Positions 26,224 to 35,026 of a stretch of DNA of 59,175 nucleotides are shown piece after piece. The stretch's first letter is position 1, and the number at the start of each line of letters is the position of its first letter. The DNA is taken from the NCBI GenBank assembly GCA_003104905.1, contig PQAS01000001.1:24966-84140 (forward strand), read 5' to 3'. This DNA comes from Candidatus Methanoperedentaceae archaeon. Lineage in GTDB: Archaea > Halobacteriota > Methanosarcinia > Methanosarcinales > Methanoperedenaceae. Under the pieces are notes generated by a model. That model was not told where the DNA came from. It saw nothing but the letters and a program-made list of their open reading frames with translations, and made no database searches. The position numbers and the translations under genes are program-made.

Positions 26224-26817
26224 TCAAGCATTCTGTTTAACTACAATAATTTGATTGAGATTGAATTCAAATTTGTTATAATGTACGATCTCTAATTCTG
26301 CTTTTTCCATTAAACAAATTAGAGATGTTTCAGAAAAAAGATCCCTATGTTCATGGAAAGCTTCATCACTAAATAATTTTAATTTAGAACCTATTTCTAG
26401 AATTAATTTTGATTTTGGCGATGGTGTAGTAATAATAATTCTACCATTGCTTTTGAGAATATTTTTCAATTCTTCTAGAATCTCTAAAGGGTTATCAAGA
26501 TGCTCTATGAAAGCAGACATTATTATTGTAGAATACTTTTCTTTTAAATCTAACTTTTCTTTTCCAATTTGAAGCACAAAATAATCTTTATTAAACGAAG
26601 TTTTTCGCATTTTAGATTTTTCGATAACCTTTTCATCAGCGTCTATTCCCGTATATTTTGAAATGAGTGGCAGATATTCCAATATTTCACCAGTGCCACA
26701 TCCTACATCCAATATGCTATCCCCTGAGATCCATTTTGCTATTTCTTTGAATCGCCATTTCTTTAATAGCGGAGAGAGTAGGCCACAGAGCCCAACATTT
26801 TTAGTTACATGACTCAT
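26224..26817 (-). CDS. Class I SAM-dependent methyltransferase
   Basis: The 197-residue enzyme has motif I ILDVGCGTGE (35-44), an acidic motif II (YTGIDADE) and the motif pair MSAFIEHLDNP and LKSNGRIIITTPSP, typical of the Methyltransf_11/UbiG-like group. The gene starts within the stop of the flippase-like gene (ATGA, 26814-26817), so it is the third gene of an operon with GT2 and flippase genes. In this setting it most likely methylates a glycan or a polyprenyl-linked sugar, though substrate cannot be read from sequence. Confidence 0.85.
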   Translation of the reverse strand: MSHVTKNVGLCGLLSPLLKKWRFKEIAKWISGDSILDVGCGTGEILEYLPLISKYTGIDADEKVIEKSKMRKTSFNKDYFVLQIGKEKLDLKEKYSTIIMSAFIEHLDNPLEILEELKNILKSNGRIIITTPSPKSKLILEIGSKLKLFSDEAFHEHRDLFSETSLICLMEKAELEIVHYNKFEFNLNQIIVVKQNA

Positions 26818-27719
26818 ATTTTAAATTTATTCCCTCCTTTCATAATAAATATATATCCAATTAATCCAGGAATCAATGTAATCGTCAAAAATATCAAAAT
26901 AGAAAAAGAAAATCCAATTGCTGCACTTTCGCCCAATATTCCGAAAGATATAACAGAAATATATTCTCTCAATCCCAGACCTGAAATTGTAATCGGAATA
27001 TTTCCAACAAGTACAATGATGGGTAGGATGAACACAGCATAAGGATTAATCTCACTTCTTAAAGCTTTGAGTAAGACCTCAGACATTATTATAGCGAATG
27101 AATAATAAAATATAGATAGAGTGAAGAGTTTTAATAATAGCATTTTATCATTTTTTATAACATGAATTGTTTCTATAAATTGCTTTGTTGAATTCTCATT
27201 AATATTTATTAGACTTAAAAAATAGCATGTTATTTTTTTGTTTAGAAAAATGCCCAATACAAAGAAAAATATTACTATTAAAAAAATTGCGACAAAATAT
27301 AATTTTGTTTCATAGAAAAGGAATAGAATTGATATCACACTCAGTATTATTAATACAAATATGTCAATGATTTTATCCCAAATAATTGTTGGAATTGTTA
27401 TTGACTTTTCAGAGTCCAAATAATAAGCCCTAATTATTTCTCCGGACTTTCCTGGGGTGATAAGACCATAAAACATTCCAATCAATAATACACGGAACAA
27501 TGTGATTCGGCTATAATCAAGACCAACCGACCGCAACAATACATCCCATTTTAGAACCCTGATCGAATACAATATCGGTATGAAAAATAGACTAATGGTT
27601 ATAAGCACAATATTGCTATTTGCCAACATGTTGAGCATTTCTAAGATGTTCAATTTAAATATTGCAAGTGAAAATAATAGTATAGTCGCAAATATCTTTA
27701 CCAAGTATTTTTTATTCAT
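26814..27719 (-). CDS. Flippase-like membrane protein (LPG synthase TM / UPF0104 family)
   Basis: The 301-residue integral membrane protein has about eight hydrophobic helices and the family signature TPGKSGEIIRAYYLD near residue 95. Members of the lysylphosphatidylglycerol synthase TM family (UPF0104) often sit beside DPM-like GT2 genes in archaea and are thought to move lipid-linked sugars or lipids across the membrane. A conserved GLGLREYI block lies near residue 255. It is coupled by ATGA to the downstream methyltransferase and follows the GT2 gene by 20 bases, so the three are co-transcribed. Lipid-linked sugar transfer is inferred from context. Confidence 0.85.
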   Translation of the reverse strand: MNKKYLVKIFATILLFSLAIFKLNILEMLNMLANSNIVLITISLFFIPILYSIRVLKWDVLLRSVGLDYSRITLFRVLLIGMFYGLITPGKSGEIIRAYYLDSEKSITIPTIIWDKIIDIFVLIILSVISILFLFYETKLYFVAIFLIVIFFFVLGIFLNKKITCYFLSLININENSTKQFIETIHVIKNDKMLLLKLFTLSIFYYSFAIIMSEVLLKALRSEINPYAVFILPIIVLVGNIPITISGLGLREYISVISFGILGESAAIGFSFSILIFLTITLIPGLIGYIFIMKGGNKFKI

Positions 27720-27739
27720 TACAATTCAAAATATTTCTT

Positions 27740-28609
27740 TCATTTTCTCATCATATCGGCCATCAATGCCATAAAGATCATCTGTACACCTACTATGATT
27801 AGCAAGGCTGTCAATATAACCGCAGGAGTATGACCAATAAATCCAACTATAGCGAATTTATATAGAAATGCAGTTCCAAACATGAGGCCTGCTATAACAA
27901 AGATTATACCAGGGATTCCAAAAAACCTTAAAGGGTCATAATCCCTTAAGGTTCTGATGATTATTATCCATGCACGCCAGGCATAAGAAAGTGGGCCAGG
28001 CATCAGGCGTGATTCTCCGGCGTTTCTTTGATAAAAATTTATTGGAACATTTGATATTCGCCAACCCTTCTCGGAAGCTTTGACGATCATCTCCTGTGTA
28101 TAAGTGAAATCCCCGAGAATTTCAAATGTCTCTAAAACCTCTTTTCGGGTTGCCCTAAAACCGGTCTGTCCATCTTTAATATCCGCGCCTGTCAACCTGC
28201 GAAGCAGCCATGTGAAAGCCTTATTTCCCTGTTTTTTAAGCCATGGCATCTTGTATTTAAGATTTTCAAGTCTTGAACCAAGAACTAAATCTGCTTTGTT
28301 CTCAAGAATGGGTTGAATAAGTTTAGGTATTTCCTTCGGGTCATACTGCCCGTCAGCATCGATCTGGACAACGATATCCGCGCCGCGCTTGATAGCTTCG
28401 TCATAACCGCGCTGGATTGTCTTGCCAAGACCACGATTGACGATGTTGTCTATAAGAATGGCTCCTGTGTTCTTAGTTGCTTCGACAGTTCTGTCTGTAC
28501 TTCCATCATTGACTACAAGGACTTCATCTACAAAAAGTGATGTCATCTTAATGATGTTTTCAATTGTCGATTCTTCATTGTATGCTGGGATTATGGCTAT
28601 AGTTTTCAT
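27740..28609 (-). CDS. GT2 dolichol-phosphate sugar transferase-like (DPM1-type) with C-terminal TM pair
   Basis: The 289-residue protein starts IAIIPAYNEESTIENII, with VVNDGSTDRT, the metal/sugar-nucleotide DADGQ motif, and DGQTGFRATR, all typical of polyprenyl-phosphate mannosyl/glucosyl transferases. Two C-terminal transmembrane helices (about 225-285) anchor it. It would move a sugar from a nucleotide donor to a polyprenyl phosphate at the cytoplasmic face, giving the lipid-linked donor used by GT-C enzymes. The next genes are a flippase-like protein and a methyltransferase, so a charge, flip and modify unit is plausible. GT-C candidates lie nearby at 28803 and 33107. Confidence 0.9.
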   Translation of the reverse strand: MKTIAIIPAYNEESTIENIIKMTSLFVDEVLVVNDGSTDRTVEATKNTGAILIDNIVNRGLGKTIQRGYDEAIKRGADIVVQIDADGQYDPKEIPKLIQPILENKADLVLGSRLENLKYKMPWLKKQGNKAFTWLLRRLTGADIKDGQTGFRATRKEVLETFEILGDFTYTQEMIVKASEKGWRISNVPINFYQRNAGESRLMPGPLSYAWRAWIIIIRTLRDYDPLRFFGIPGIIFVIAGLMFGTAFLYKFAIVGFIGHTPAVILTALLIIVGVQMIFMALMADMMRK

Positions 28610-28802
28610 TTTAATTTTTTTTTTTCGTTATTTTCTTTACTTAATGATATATATTTTTATATACTTTTGTCAAGTTTGTATTCAATCCAATAATAATCTT
28701 AATTCATCAATTACATTATGCCGATATTTTTAATAATACATAGATTGTTTTGTGATAGACATACCTAAGAACAATCATACGTAAAAAATTTTCGTATAAT
28801 AC

Positions 28803-30692
28803 ATGGATATCATATTGGCATTAAAACTTGTTATTAGCACTGTTATAGTACTCTTTTTACCGGGTTATTTTCTAAGTTATATGTTTTTAAAAAAATTGAA
28901 TATGGATCTTTTCCAGAGATTGATAATATCACTTGGTCTAAGCTTGTCGTTCATTCCTCTTCTTACTTATTTTTTCACCCTGTTAGGAATAAGACTAAAT
29001 TCTATTTCAATATTATTATTACTTTTAATTTTTACAGGCATAATTTTATTGAAATACATTCTGGAACATAAAAATAATATAGGAAGATCTTTAAATTTTA
29101 AAAATTTTAAAGAATCTTTTAAGGAATATGAAATGTTATCCTATCTCATTTTGGCTGCAATACTGTTTATCTCTTTAGTTGTCCGGATTATTCCGATTAA
29201 TAATATATTTGTAGGGCCGGGAAGCGATAGCTATCACCATACATTGATAGTGCAATTGATTATTGAAAATGGTGGTATCCCTACCTCTTATGAACCTTAT
29301 GCTCCACTTAGCTCTTTTACTTACCACTTTGGATTCCATAGTTTGGTTGCTTTCATTTATTGGTTATCAGGGATTGATCCCACAAAGCTAGTTCTATATA
29401 CCGGACAGGTTTTAAATGGATTTTTTGTACTTTCGATCTTCATCTTCGTAGATAGACTGTTTAAAGATAGGAATATGGCTTTATTGAGTTCATTTATTGT
29501 TGGATTAGTATCAGTATTTCCTGCCTATTTAATAAATTGGGGACGATTTACTTCACTGGCAGGAATGGTAATTCTTCCGATAGCTTTTCTTCTTTTCATA
29601 GAAACCATAAAAATCGAAAAGAGAGATATTAAGATCTTGATATTATCAGGTATAGTCTTATCGGGACTTTTCTTAACTCACTACCGCATCATTATCGCAG
29701 CGTTAAGTTTCTCGATGGTTTATATTTTATATGAGTTATATTTAAATAAAGATAATTTAAAACGGGAAAAGGAGATCATATTAAGATGTGTAATTATTGG
29801 GATTATTGCAATTATCTTACTTCTTCCTTGGTTTATTCATTTGATGAATAATAGCCACATTTTATCTGAATTACCTAATACAGCCAATTATTATTCAATG
29901 GAAAGGATTGGAAGTTCTGAGGGGTATTACTCCAATACATTTTTACTGATTCTTTCTCTCGGTGGGATATTGGCAGGAATTTCAAAAAGAAATAAATATA
30001 TTATCATAATTTCTGTATGGGTTTCAATATTGATTGCATTTTCAAATCCTTATTGGATAAAATTACCATGTTCAGGCTGCCTCGATTTCGTGACCGTAGT
30101 GACGTTGTTGTTTTTTCCAGTATCGGTAACTTGCAGTTATTTTATAATATTCTTATCGGAAAAAATTAAAACAACGCCATCAAAGCGTATACTAATTTTT
30201 CTAATAATTATCATGGTTCTAATTCCAATTTCTGCTATCAAAATATCTGAAGTATTTGATCCTTCAAGTGTGTATATACAAAAAAGTGATATTGAAGCAA
30301 TGGATTGGATTAGAGCCAATACTTCGAATGATTCAGTTTTTTTAACAGATTCAATTGACTTTGATTGGAACAAGGATTTTGTTATAGGAATAGATGGTGG
30401 AAGCTGGATTCCTTTATTGGCAAATAGAAAAGTAATTATCCCTCCGATGACTTACCTCATAGAAAACGCATATGAAAATAATTATACGGAAAAGGTAAAA
30501 TCGATGTCTAAAGCATCAGAATCAATTAATTCTTATTCTTCGATACAGTTCTTAATTGAAAATAATGTGACTTATGTTTATTTTGGTGGTAGAAATTATG
30601 GTATGTTACAATTGAAGAATTTACAGAATAATCCATATCTAGAGCTTGCTTATAACAAAGATGGGATCTGGATTTTCAGGATAAACCGCTAA
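28803..30692 (+). CDS. Polytopic membrane protein, probable GT-C-type glycosyltransferase
   Basis: The 629-residue protein has about 12-13 hydrophobic helices, then a soluble C-terminal domain of about 130 residues starting near DIEAMDWIRANTSNDSVFL. After the fourth helix a loop contains GPGSDSYHHT and later FTYHFGFH, acidic and histidine residues in the position of the catalytic first loop of GT-C enzymes. The C-terminal part with a NxTxVYFG-like end is common in such archaeal and actinobacterial membrane proteins. It likely uses a polyprenyl-phosphate sugar such as the product of the DPM-like enzyme. The exact family was not recognised. Confidence 0.7.
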   Translation: MDIILALKLVISTVIVLFLPGYFLSYMFLKKLNMDLFQRLIISLGLSLSFIPLLTYFFTLLGIRLNSISILLLLLIFTGIILLKYILEHKNNIGRSLNFKNFKESFKEYEMLSYLILAAILFISLVVRIIPINNIFVGPGSDSYHHTLIVQLIIENGGIPTSYEPYAPLSSFTYHFGFHSLVAFIYWLSGIDPTKLVLYTGQVLNGFFVLSIFIFVDRLFKDRNMALLSSFIVGLVSVFPAYLINWGRFTSLAGMVILPIAFLLFIETIKIEKRDIKILILSGIVLSGLFLTHYRIIIAALSFSMVYILYELYLNKDNLKREKEIILRCVIIGIIAIILLLPWFIHLMNNSHILSELPNTANYYSMERIGSSEGYYSNTFLLILSLGGILAGISKRNKYIIIISVWVSILIAFSNPYWIKLPCSGCLDFVTVVTLLFFPVSVTCSYFIIFLSEKIKTTPSKRILIFLIIIMVLIPISAIKISEVFDPSSVYIQKSDIEAMDWIRANTSNDSVFLTDSIDFDWNKDFVIGIDGGSWIPLLANRKVIIPPMTYLIENAYENNYTEKVKSMSKASESINSYSSIQFLIENNVTYVYFGGRNYGMLQLKNLQNNPYLELAYNKDGIWIFRINR

Positions 30693-30726
30693 TGAAACCC
30701 CAAGTTGGGTTCTCACGGGCTCTTGT

Positions 30727-32127
30727 CTAGCGCTGAATAAATTTGTAATTATATCGCGAAGAAAAGGCCGCATTAAGGTCTGATAGATCGAATGCCTGAT
30801 AGCCTTTTTCTCTTAGCTTTTCCTTACCTGCGATTTCTTTTGCGATAATTCCGTAATGCTCTTTGCGCTCGGAATCATGCCATTGCACCAATGCTGCTTT
30901 TTGTTTCAATTCGGTAAGAATCTTAAAAGCATCTCGCTCATTAAGTTTGCTCCATTTGCATTCAAAAAAGAAAATATCTTCCCCTTCATCGTTTATAGCA
31001 ACAATATCTATTTCCTCACCTTTATGCCACCATCGTCCCATTTTTGAGAAGTTACCATTGCTTGTTTCCCACAGGAACTCCTTTGCTATTTCCTCAAATG
31101 TTTTTCCGAAATACGCATTTAGGTCCATTGAAATTCTACTGAGGACCTCTTCGCTTCTTCCCAGGCTGATCAAGTCTTCATAAGGAAAAATAAATCTGAA
31201 CCAGAAAGAGAAAATATTATCTTTGAGTGAATATATCCCATTTTTAGATTTCTTGATCGCAGTAATGGAGATCTCCCTTCTTACAAGATCAAGATCAATA
31301 AGTACGCTCAAGTATTTCCCGACAAGACTTCTCTGTAGTCCTGTGTAGTTGATAATCTCACCCAATGAGACGTTACCTGTTGCTATAGCTTCCAGGATCG
31401 AGAAATAATACCTTGGCTCATTGAGTTCTTCCATCAAGACAAAACGCACATCTTGGTAAATATAGGAGTCCATGCGCAGGAAATTCTCTTTTATGTTATC
31501 TATAATATTTTTTGATTGATCAACATCAGTAATATATGCAGGAGTTCCGCCAAATACACTGTAAAGCTCGACTGCCCTGTGTGTATTTTTAATGAATTTT
31601 GCAACATCTTTAAATAGAAAAGGCGTCAGCTTGAGCTGTCCAGTGCGCCTGCCATAAAGGGGTGATTTATACCCCATAAGGCGTTCCATCATGGAAATGC
31701 TTGATCCCATAATGAAAAGGAATATGTTGGAATTTTTGAGTTTATTGTCCCAGTAATCCTGAAGTATAGAAGGAAGAGCCTTTTCTTCTTTTACAAGATA
31801 TGGGAACTCATCAAGGGCAATAATTGTCCTGCTGCTTTTAGATTTTTCATAAATATACTCAAAGAAAGCATCCCAATTTGTGAAACTTTGTGTTTTAAGG
31901 AAATCATCATTGAAATGTTGGGCAAGCAACCTGGAAAAATGCTCAAGCTGCAGTTTCTTTGATTCCTCCCGCCCCATCAAAATGATTCCACCATGCTTCG
32001 CAATTATCTTTTTGACAAGCTCAGTCTTGCCGATCCTGCGTCGTCCGAATATCAAAACAAATTCAGCTCTATTGCTTTTGATTCTTTCTTTCAGAATATT
32101 AAGCTCAGTTTCTCTACCTATAAACAT
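30727..32127 (-). CDS. Archaeal AAA-type ATPase with C-terminal DUF234 / nuclease-like domain
   Basis: The 466-residue protein starts FIGRETELN, has Walker A GRRRIGKT (28-35), a Walker-B-like IIALDEFPYL and an RRTGQL sensor region. A winged-helix segment (about 255-310) follows, then a C-terminal DUF234 domain with EEIDIVAINDE...FFECKW, which has the acidic pattern of PD-(D/E)XK-like nucleases. Many archaea carry several copies, often with unknown job; some group with mobile or defence loci. It stands alone within the glycan island and is controlled from a promoter with a strong palindrome just before its start codon. Confidence 0.9.
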   Translation of the reverse strand: MFIGRETELNILKERIKSNRAEFVLIFGRRRIGKTELVKKIIAKHGGIILMGREESKKLQLEHFSRLLAQHFNDDFLKTQSFTNWDAFFEYIYEKSKSSRTIIALDEFPYLVKEEKALPSILQDYWDNKLKNSNIFLFIMGSSISMMERLMGYKSPLYGRRTGQLKLTPFLFKDVAKFIKNTHRAVELYSVFGGTPAYITDVDQSKNIIDNIKENFLRMDSYIYQDVRFVLMEELNEPRYYFSILEAIATGNVSLGEIINYTGLQRSLVGKYLSVLIDLDLVRREISITAIKKSKNGIYSLKDNIFSFWFRFIFPYEDLISLGRSEEVLSRISMDLNAYFGKTFEEIAKEFLWETSNGNFSKMGRWWHKGEEIDIVAINDEGEDIFFFECKWSKLNERDAFKILTELKQKAALVQWHDSERKEHYGIIAKEIAGKEKLREKGYQAFDLSDLNAAFSSRYNYKFIQR

Positions 32128-32128
32128 G

Positions 32129-32165
32129 ATATACTCTAGAGTATATTACTTTAGAGTATATAAAA
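32129..32165 (-). promoter_or_regulatory. Promoter with perfect 18-bp palindrome and TATA box of the DUF234 ATPase
   Basis: ATATACTCTAGAGTATAT (32129-32146) is a perfect palindrome that begins one base upstream of the ATPase ATG. A second AGAGTATAT half-site lies at 32153-32161. On the minus strand TTTTATATAC (about 32156-32165) is a good archaeal TATA box about 34 bases before the ATG. Transcription would start within the palindrome, giving a near-leaderless mRNA and making the palindrome a likely operator. Confidence 0.6.
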
Positions 32166-32185
32166 TTACTCATCAAAATCCCCAT

Positions 32186-33076
32186 TCACAATAGCCTCTT
32201 TATCCCTTCTTCCAGGGAAAATTCCGGGTTCCAGTTCAGAATCTCATGACTCTTATTGATCTTTGAAACAAACTTTTCAACCTCTCCCGTCCTTTTATCT
32301 TGAATAGTTATTTTTCCCTTATTTTTCGTCAGATATTTGATCATATTTGCTAATTCTAATAATGTAGTCCCTTTGCCGCTTCCTATATTTACTTTTAGAT
32401 TCTCTTGATTAACGAACGCTTTCAGGAATGCTTCAATTACATCAGTAATATACACAAAATCCAAAATTTGTTGCCCCCCATATATAATCAGGTCTTTATT
32501 ATTCAGACTATTTTTTATAAAAATCGGTATTACTCTATCAAAATCCCTGTCACCATATACATTAGCCAGTCTCAGGATAGCATATCTCAAATGATAGCAT
32601 TTTGAGTAGGATTCTATTATTTTCTCCCCGGCGAGTTTCGACGTACCATATGGATTCTCAGGATTCAAAGGATGTTCTTCATCTACCGGAATGTAATTTG
32701 CAGTTCCATAAACCTCTCTTGAAGAACTGAAGATCAGCCTCTTTCCATATCGGGCGCAGGATCTTGCTATTATCTCAGTACCCTCAATATTTGATTTAAA
32801 GCAAAGTTCAGGATCATCTATTGATGGTATGACCCTTGAGAGAGCTGCTAAATGAAATACTGTATCAGATGACCTGATCAAGTCCCGGATCAACTCATGA
32901 TCAGTAATATCTCCATTTACAAAATTGATTTTATCAATGATGCTATTAAGATTTTCACAATGTCCCCTGCTTAAATTATCCACAACAATAACATCATTTC
33001 CTTTATTGACAAGAGCTTCTGCCAGATGGCTTCCTATGAAGCCTGCTCCTCCTGTGATTAAGATTTTGTCTGCCAT
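32186..33076 (-). CDS. NAD-dependent sugar epimerase/dehydratase (GalE-like SDR)
   Basis: The 296-residue protein is an extended short-chain dehydrogenase with the Rossmann start ITGGAGFIGSHLAEAL, a conserved FHLAAL, SSSREVYG and the catalytic YGTSK (Tyr-x-x-x-Lys). Size and motifs match UDP-glucose 4-epimerases and related UDP-sugar enzymes. It converts one nucleotide sugar to another for the glycan pathway; the exact sugar cannot be read from sequence. The GT-C-type protein at 33107 lies 30 bases upstream on the same strand, so the two may form an operon. Confidence 0.9.
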   Translation of the reverse strand: MADKILITGGAGFIGSHLAEALVNKGNDVIVVDNLSRGHCENLNSIIDKINFVNGDITDHELIRDLIRSSDTVFHLAALSRVIPSIDDPELCFKSNIEGTEIIARSCARYGKRLIFSSSREVYGTANYIPVDEEHPLNPENPYGTSKLAGEKIIESYSKCYHLRYAILRLANVYGDRDFDRVIPIFIKNSLNNKDLIIYGGQQILDFVYITDVIEAFLKAFVNQENLKVNIGSGKGTTLLELANMIKYLTKNKGKITIQDKRTGEVEKFVSKINKSHEILNWNPEFSLEEGIKRLL

Positions 33077-33106
33077 GATTTCTTCCTTTATTATAAATTA
33101 TTAACT

Positions 33107-34963
33107 CTATGGTTTATAAAACACTTTGAAAGCCAGATCCTTTTCATTAATTGATCGTTCATTTGTCCAGGCAGTACCATCTTTATATGGATCTTTTAAA
33201 GCTGTCCATACACTGATAGCATTGCCCTGCGTGGATTCGGGCGAATCTAAATAAAAGTAGAAAGATTTTCCACTTGAGTTTTCGATTGTTGGAAAGTGGA
33301 ACAAGTACCCCGAATTGTTAACCACCTCAGATGATAGGAATTCATGTCTAAAAATGTCCGAAGACGAATCAGGCGTTTCCTTTAAATGAAATATTACAGT
33401 CTTATTATTCTGTTTATTAAAGTTAAATAATGAAACTTCAATACCTGACATATTTGACTCTCTGGCTTTGAAAGTCTGACCCTTGTTATCATTTCCATAT
33501 ATCTCATCACCTGGTTGTTCACGCTTGATCTGCGCTGCATCAACTTCCAGCGGCGGAGTTAACCGTGCTCCGGGATGTTTTTTATAAATAATCAGAGGTT
33601 CAGGGTACCCGGGACTAGTGAGATGTTCCACTTCTGTATAAGATTCTTTAAACCAGGGTTCATTAAGAATAACGCCGATCCAGCTTGAAAACATTGGATT
33701 GTATATTATATAATCAGGTTGATAATTCAAATAAGCCCAGACAAAATTTCCCTTTCTTACCCAGTCAGAAGCTCCGGGTGTAACAAGACCCAAAAGATCA
33801 ATGATCTGGCGCTCCGAATAATAGCCAATTTGACCAATTTCAAGGTATGCGATACTGGATCCGGGTTCAGAATTGGCGATGAACCATTTTCCGGTGGCTG
33901 TATTAAGTTGATTTACTGGATTCGGATAGTGATGATTGATATCGACCTGTACTTCGGCGGCAGCAGCAAATATGATCAAAACGATAACTATGATCGGTCC
34001 TGCCTTATAAATTGGTCCGATGCGGGATCGAAATATTTCCAGCAATTCGATCGAACCCATCGCTGCCAATATTGAAATAGCCAGTCCTATATGGGCAATA
34101 TACCAGTGGTAGAACGGTACATCCAGTATCAAATATGCAACTGTCTGGAACACGATCCAGAAAAATAGAATAGACCATCCTCTGCCTTTCTTGATGAAAT
34201 ATTGAACACCAAAAACCAGAAGAGGTATGAATGCCAGGTAAAACAGGTCAATATTTTGGACCATTCTATGCATCCACCAGGCCGCCGTATAGATGAAAGA
34301 TCCCAGGCCTGCCTGTCTTTGCGCAATTTTGGCACCCATGGAATTAGTAAGAGGGGATCCGAAATAAAAGAATGAAAAAATAAGCCATGGGAGCATTGTT
34401 AAAATGGCAATAACTGAAGCGCGAAGCGGGAATTTGCGCCTTGTTAGAATAAAATGTCCACAGAATAAAGCAGCCGGAATAATGCCCTCAACTCGATTCA
34501 AAATAGATAATGCAAGCAAGAATGCAGGGAGATAAATTTGTCCACGACAATAGTAAAAATAGAAGGCTGCGGTAACAAAAAATAAATAAATTGGTGTTTC
34601 GCTGCCAAGGGTCATTACGATCAGAGGATTTATCAAAGTAAATATAGCAGCCAGTGCACCTAACATTCTTTGACCAAAAGAGCGGCCTATCGCATAAACA
34701 AATAAACTGAGTAACAGAAGCGATACGCAACTTATTAATCCACCAACTTGAGGAATTGTAAGAAAAGCGGCTAAATATTTTCCTATTACTAACAACAACA
34801 CAAAAAAAGGAGCAGGAGTACCCAAGAATTTTTCGCCAATATTATAGACAAATCCATTTCCTGAAAGGATATTCTTTGCATAACGAAAAGCAAGGAAAAC
34901 ATCATCATAAGTAATATCATAAAAGCTTATAGTTAAAATAAACCCGGTTAATATTAATCCCAT
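33107..34963 (-). CDS. Polytopic GT-C-type glycosyltransferase (ArnT/AftB-like layout)
   Basis: The 618-residue protein has about ten hydrophobic helices in residues 1-340, then a soluble extracytoplasmic domain. The first loop holds ITYDDVFLAFRYAKN and YNIGEKFLGTPAPFF, the pattern of membrane arabinofuranosyl/mannosyl-type GT-C enzymes in which the Asp pair is catalytic. The C-terminal 150 residues look like a beta-sandwich module. The only ATG near the beginning is at 34963; the frame is open for 16 codons upstream without a good start. It probably adds sugars from a polyprenyl-phosphate donor to the surface glycan on the outer face. It forms an operon with the GalE-like gene. Confidence 0.75.
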   Translation of the reverse strand: MGLILTGFILTISFYDITYDDVFLAFRYAKNILSGNGFVYNIGEKFLGTPAPFFVLLLVIGKYLAAFLTIPQVGGLISCVSLLLLSLFVYAIGRSFGQRMLGALAAIFTLINPLIVMTLGSETPIYLFFVTAAFYFYYCRGQIYLPAFLLALSILNRVEGIIPAALFCGHFILTRRKFPLRASVIAILTMLPWLIFSFFYFGSPLTNSMGAKIAQRQAGLGSFIYTAAWWMHRMVQNIDLFYLAFIPLLVFGVQYFIKKGRGWSILFFWIVFQTVAYLILDVPFYHWYIAHIGLAISILAAMGSIELLEIFRSRIGPIYKAGPIIVIVLIIFAAAAEVQVDINHHYPNPVNQLNTATGKWFIANSEPGSSIAYLEIGQIGYYSERQIIDLLGLVTPGASDWVRKGNFVWAYLNYQPDYIIYNPMFSSWIGVILNEPWFKESYTEVEHLTSPGYPEPLIIYKKHPGARLTPPLEVDAAQIKREQPGDEIYGNDNKGQTFKARESNMSGIEVSLFNFNKQNNKTVIFHLKETPDSSSDIFRHEFLSSEVVNNSGYLFHFPTIENSSGKSFYFYLDSPESTQGNAISVWTALKDPYKDGTAWTNERSINEKDLAFKVFYKP

Positions 34964-35026
34964 TAGATGCTTCCAGCCATTTTCTTGATTTTGTAGATAA
35001 TGCGTTATCTTTCATCTTTTTATCCA

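Noticed and set aside
30696-30711. Terminator between convergent genes (AACCC/GGGTT)
   Set aside because: Only a 5-bp stem and no T-run on either strand; too weak to annotate.
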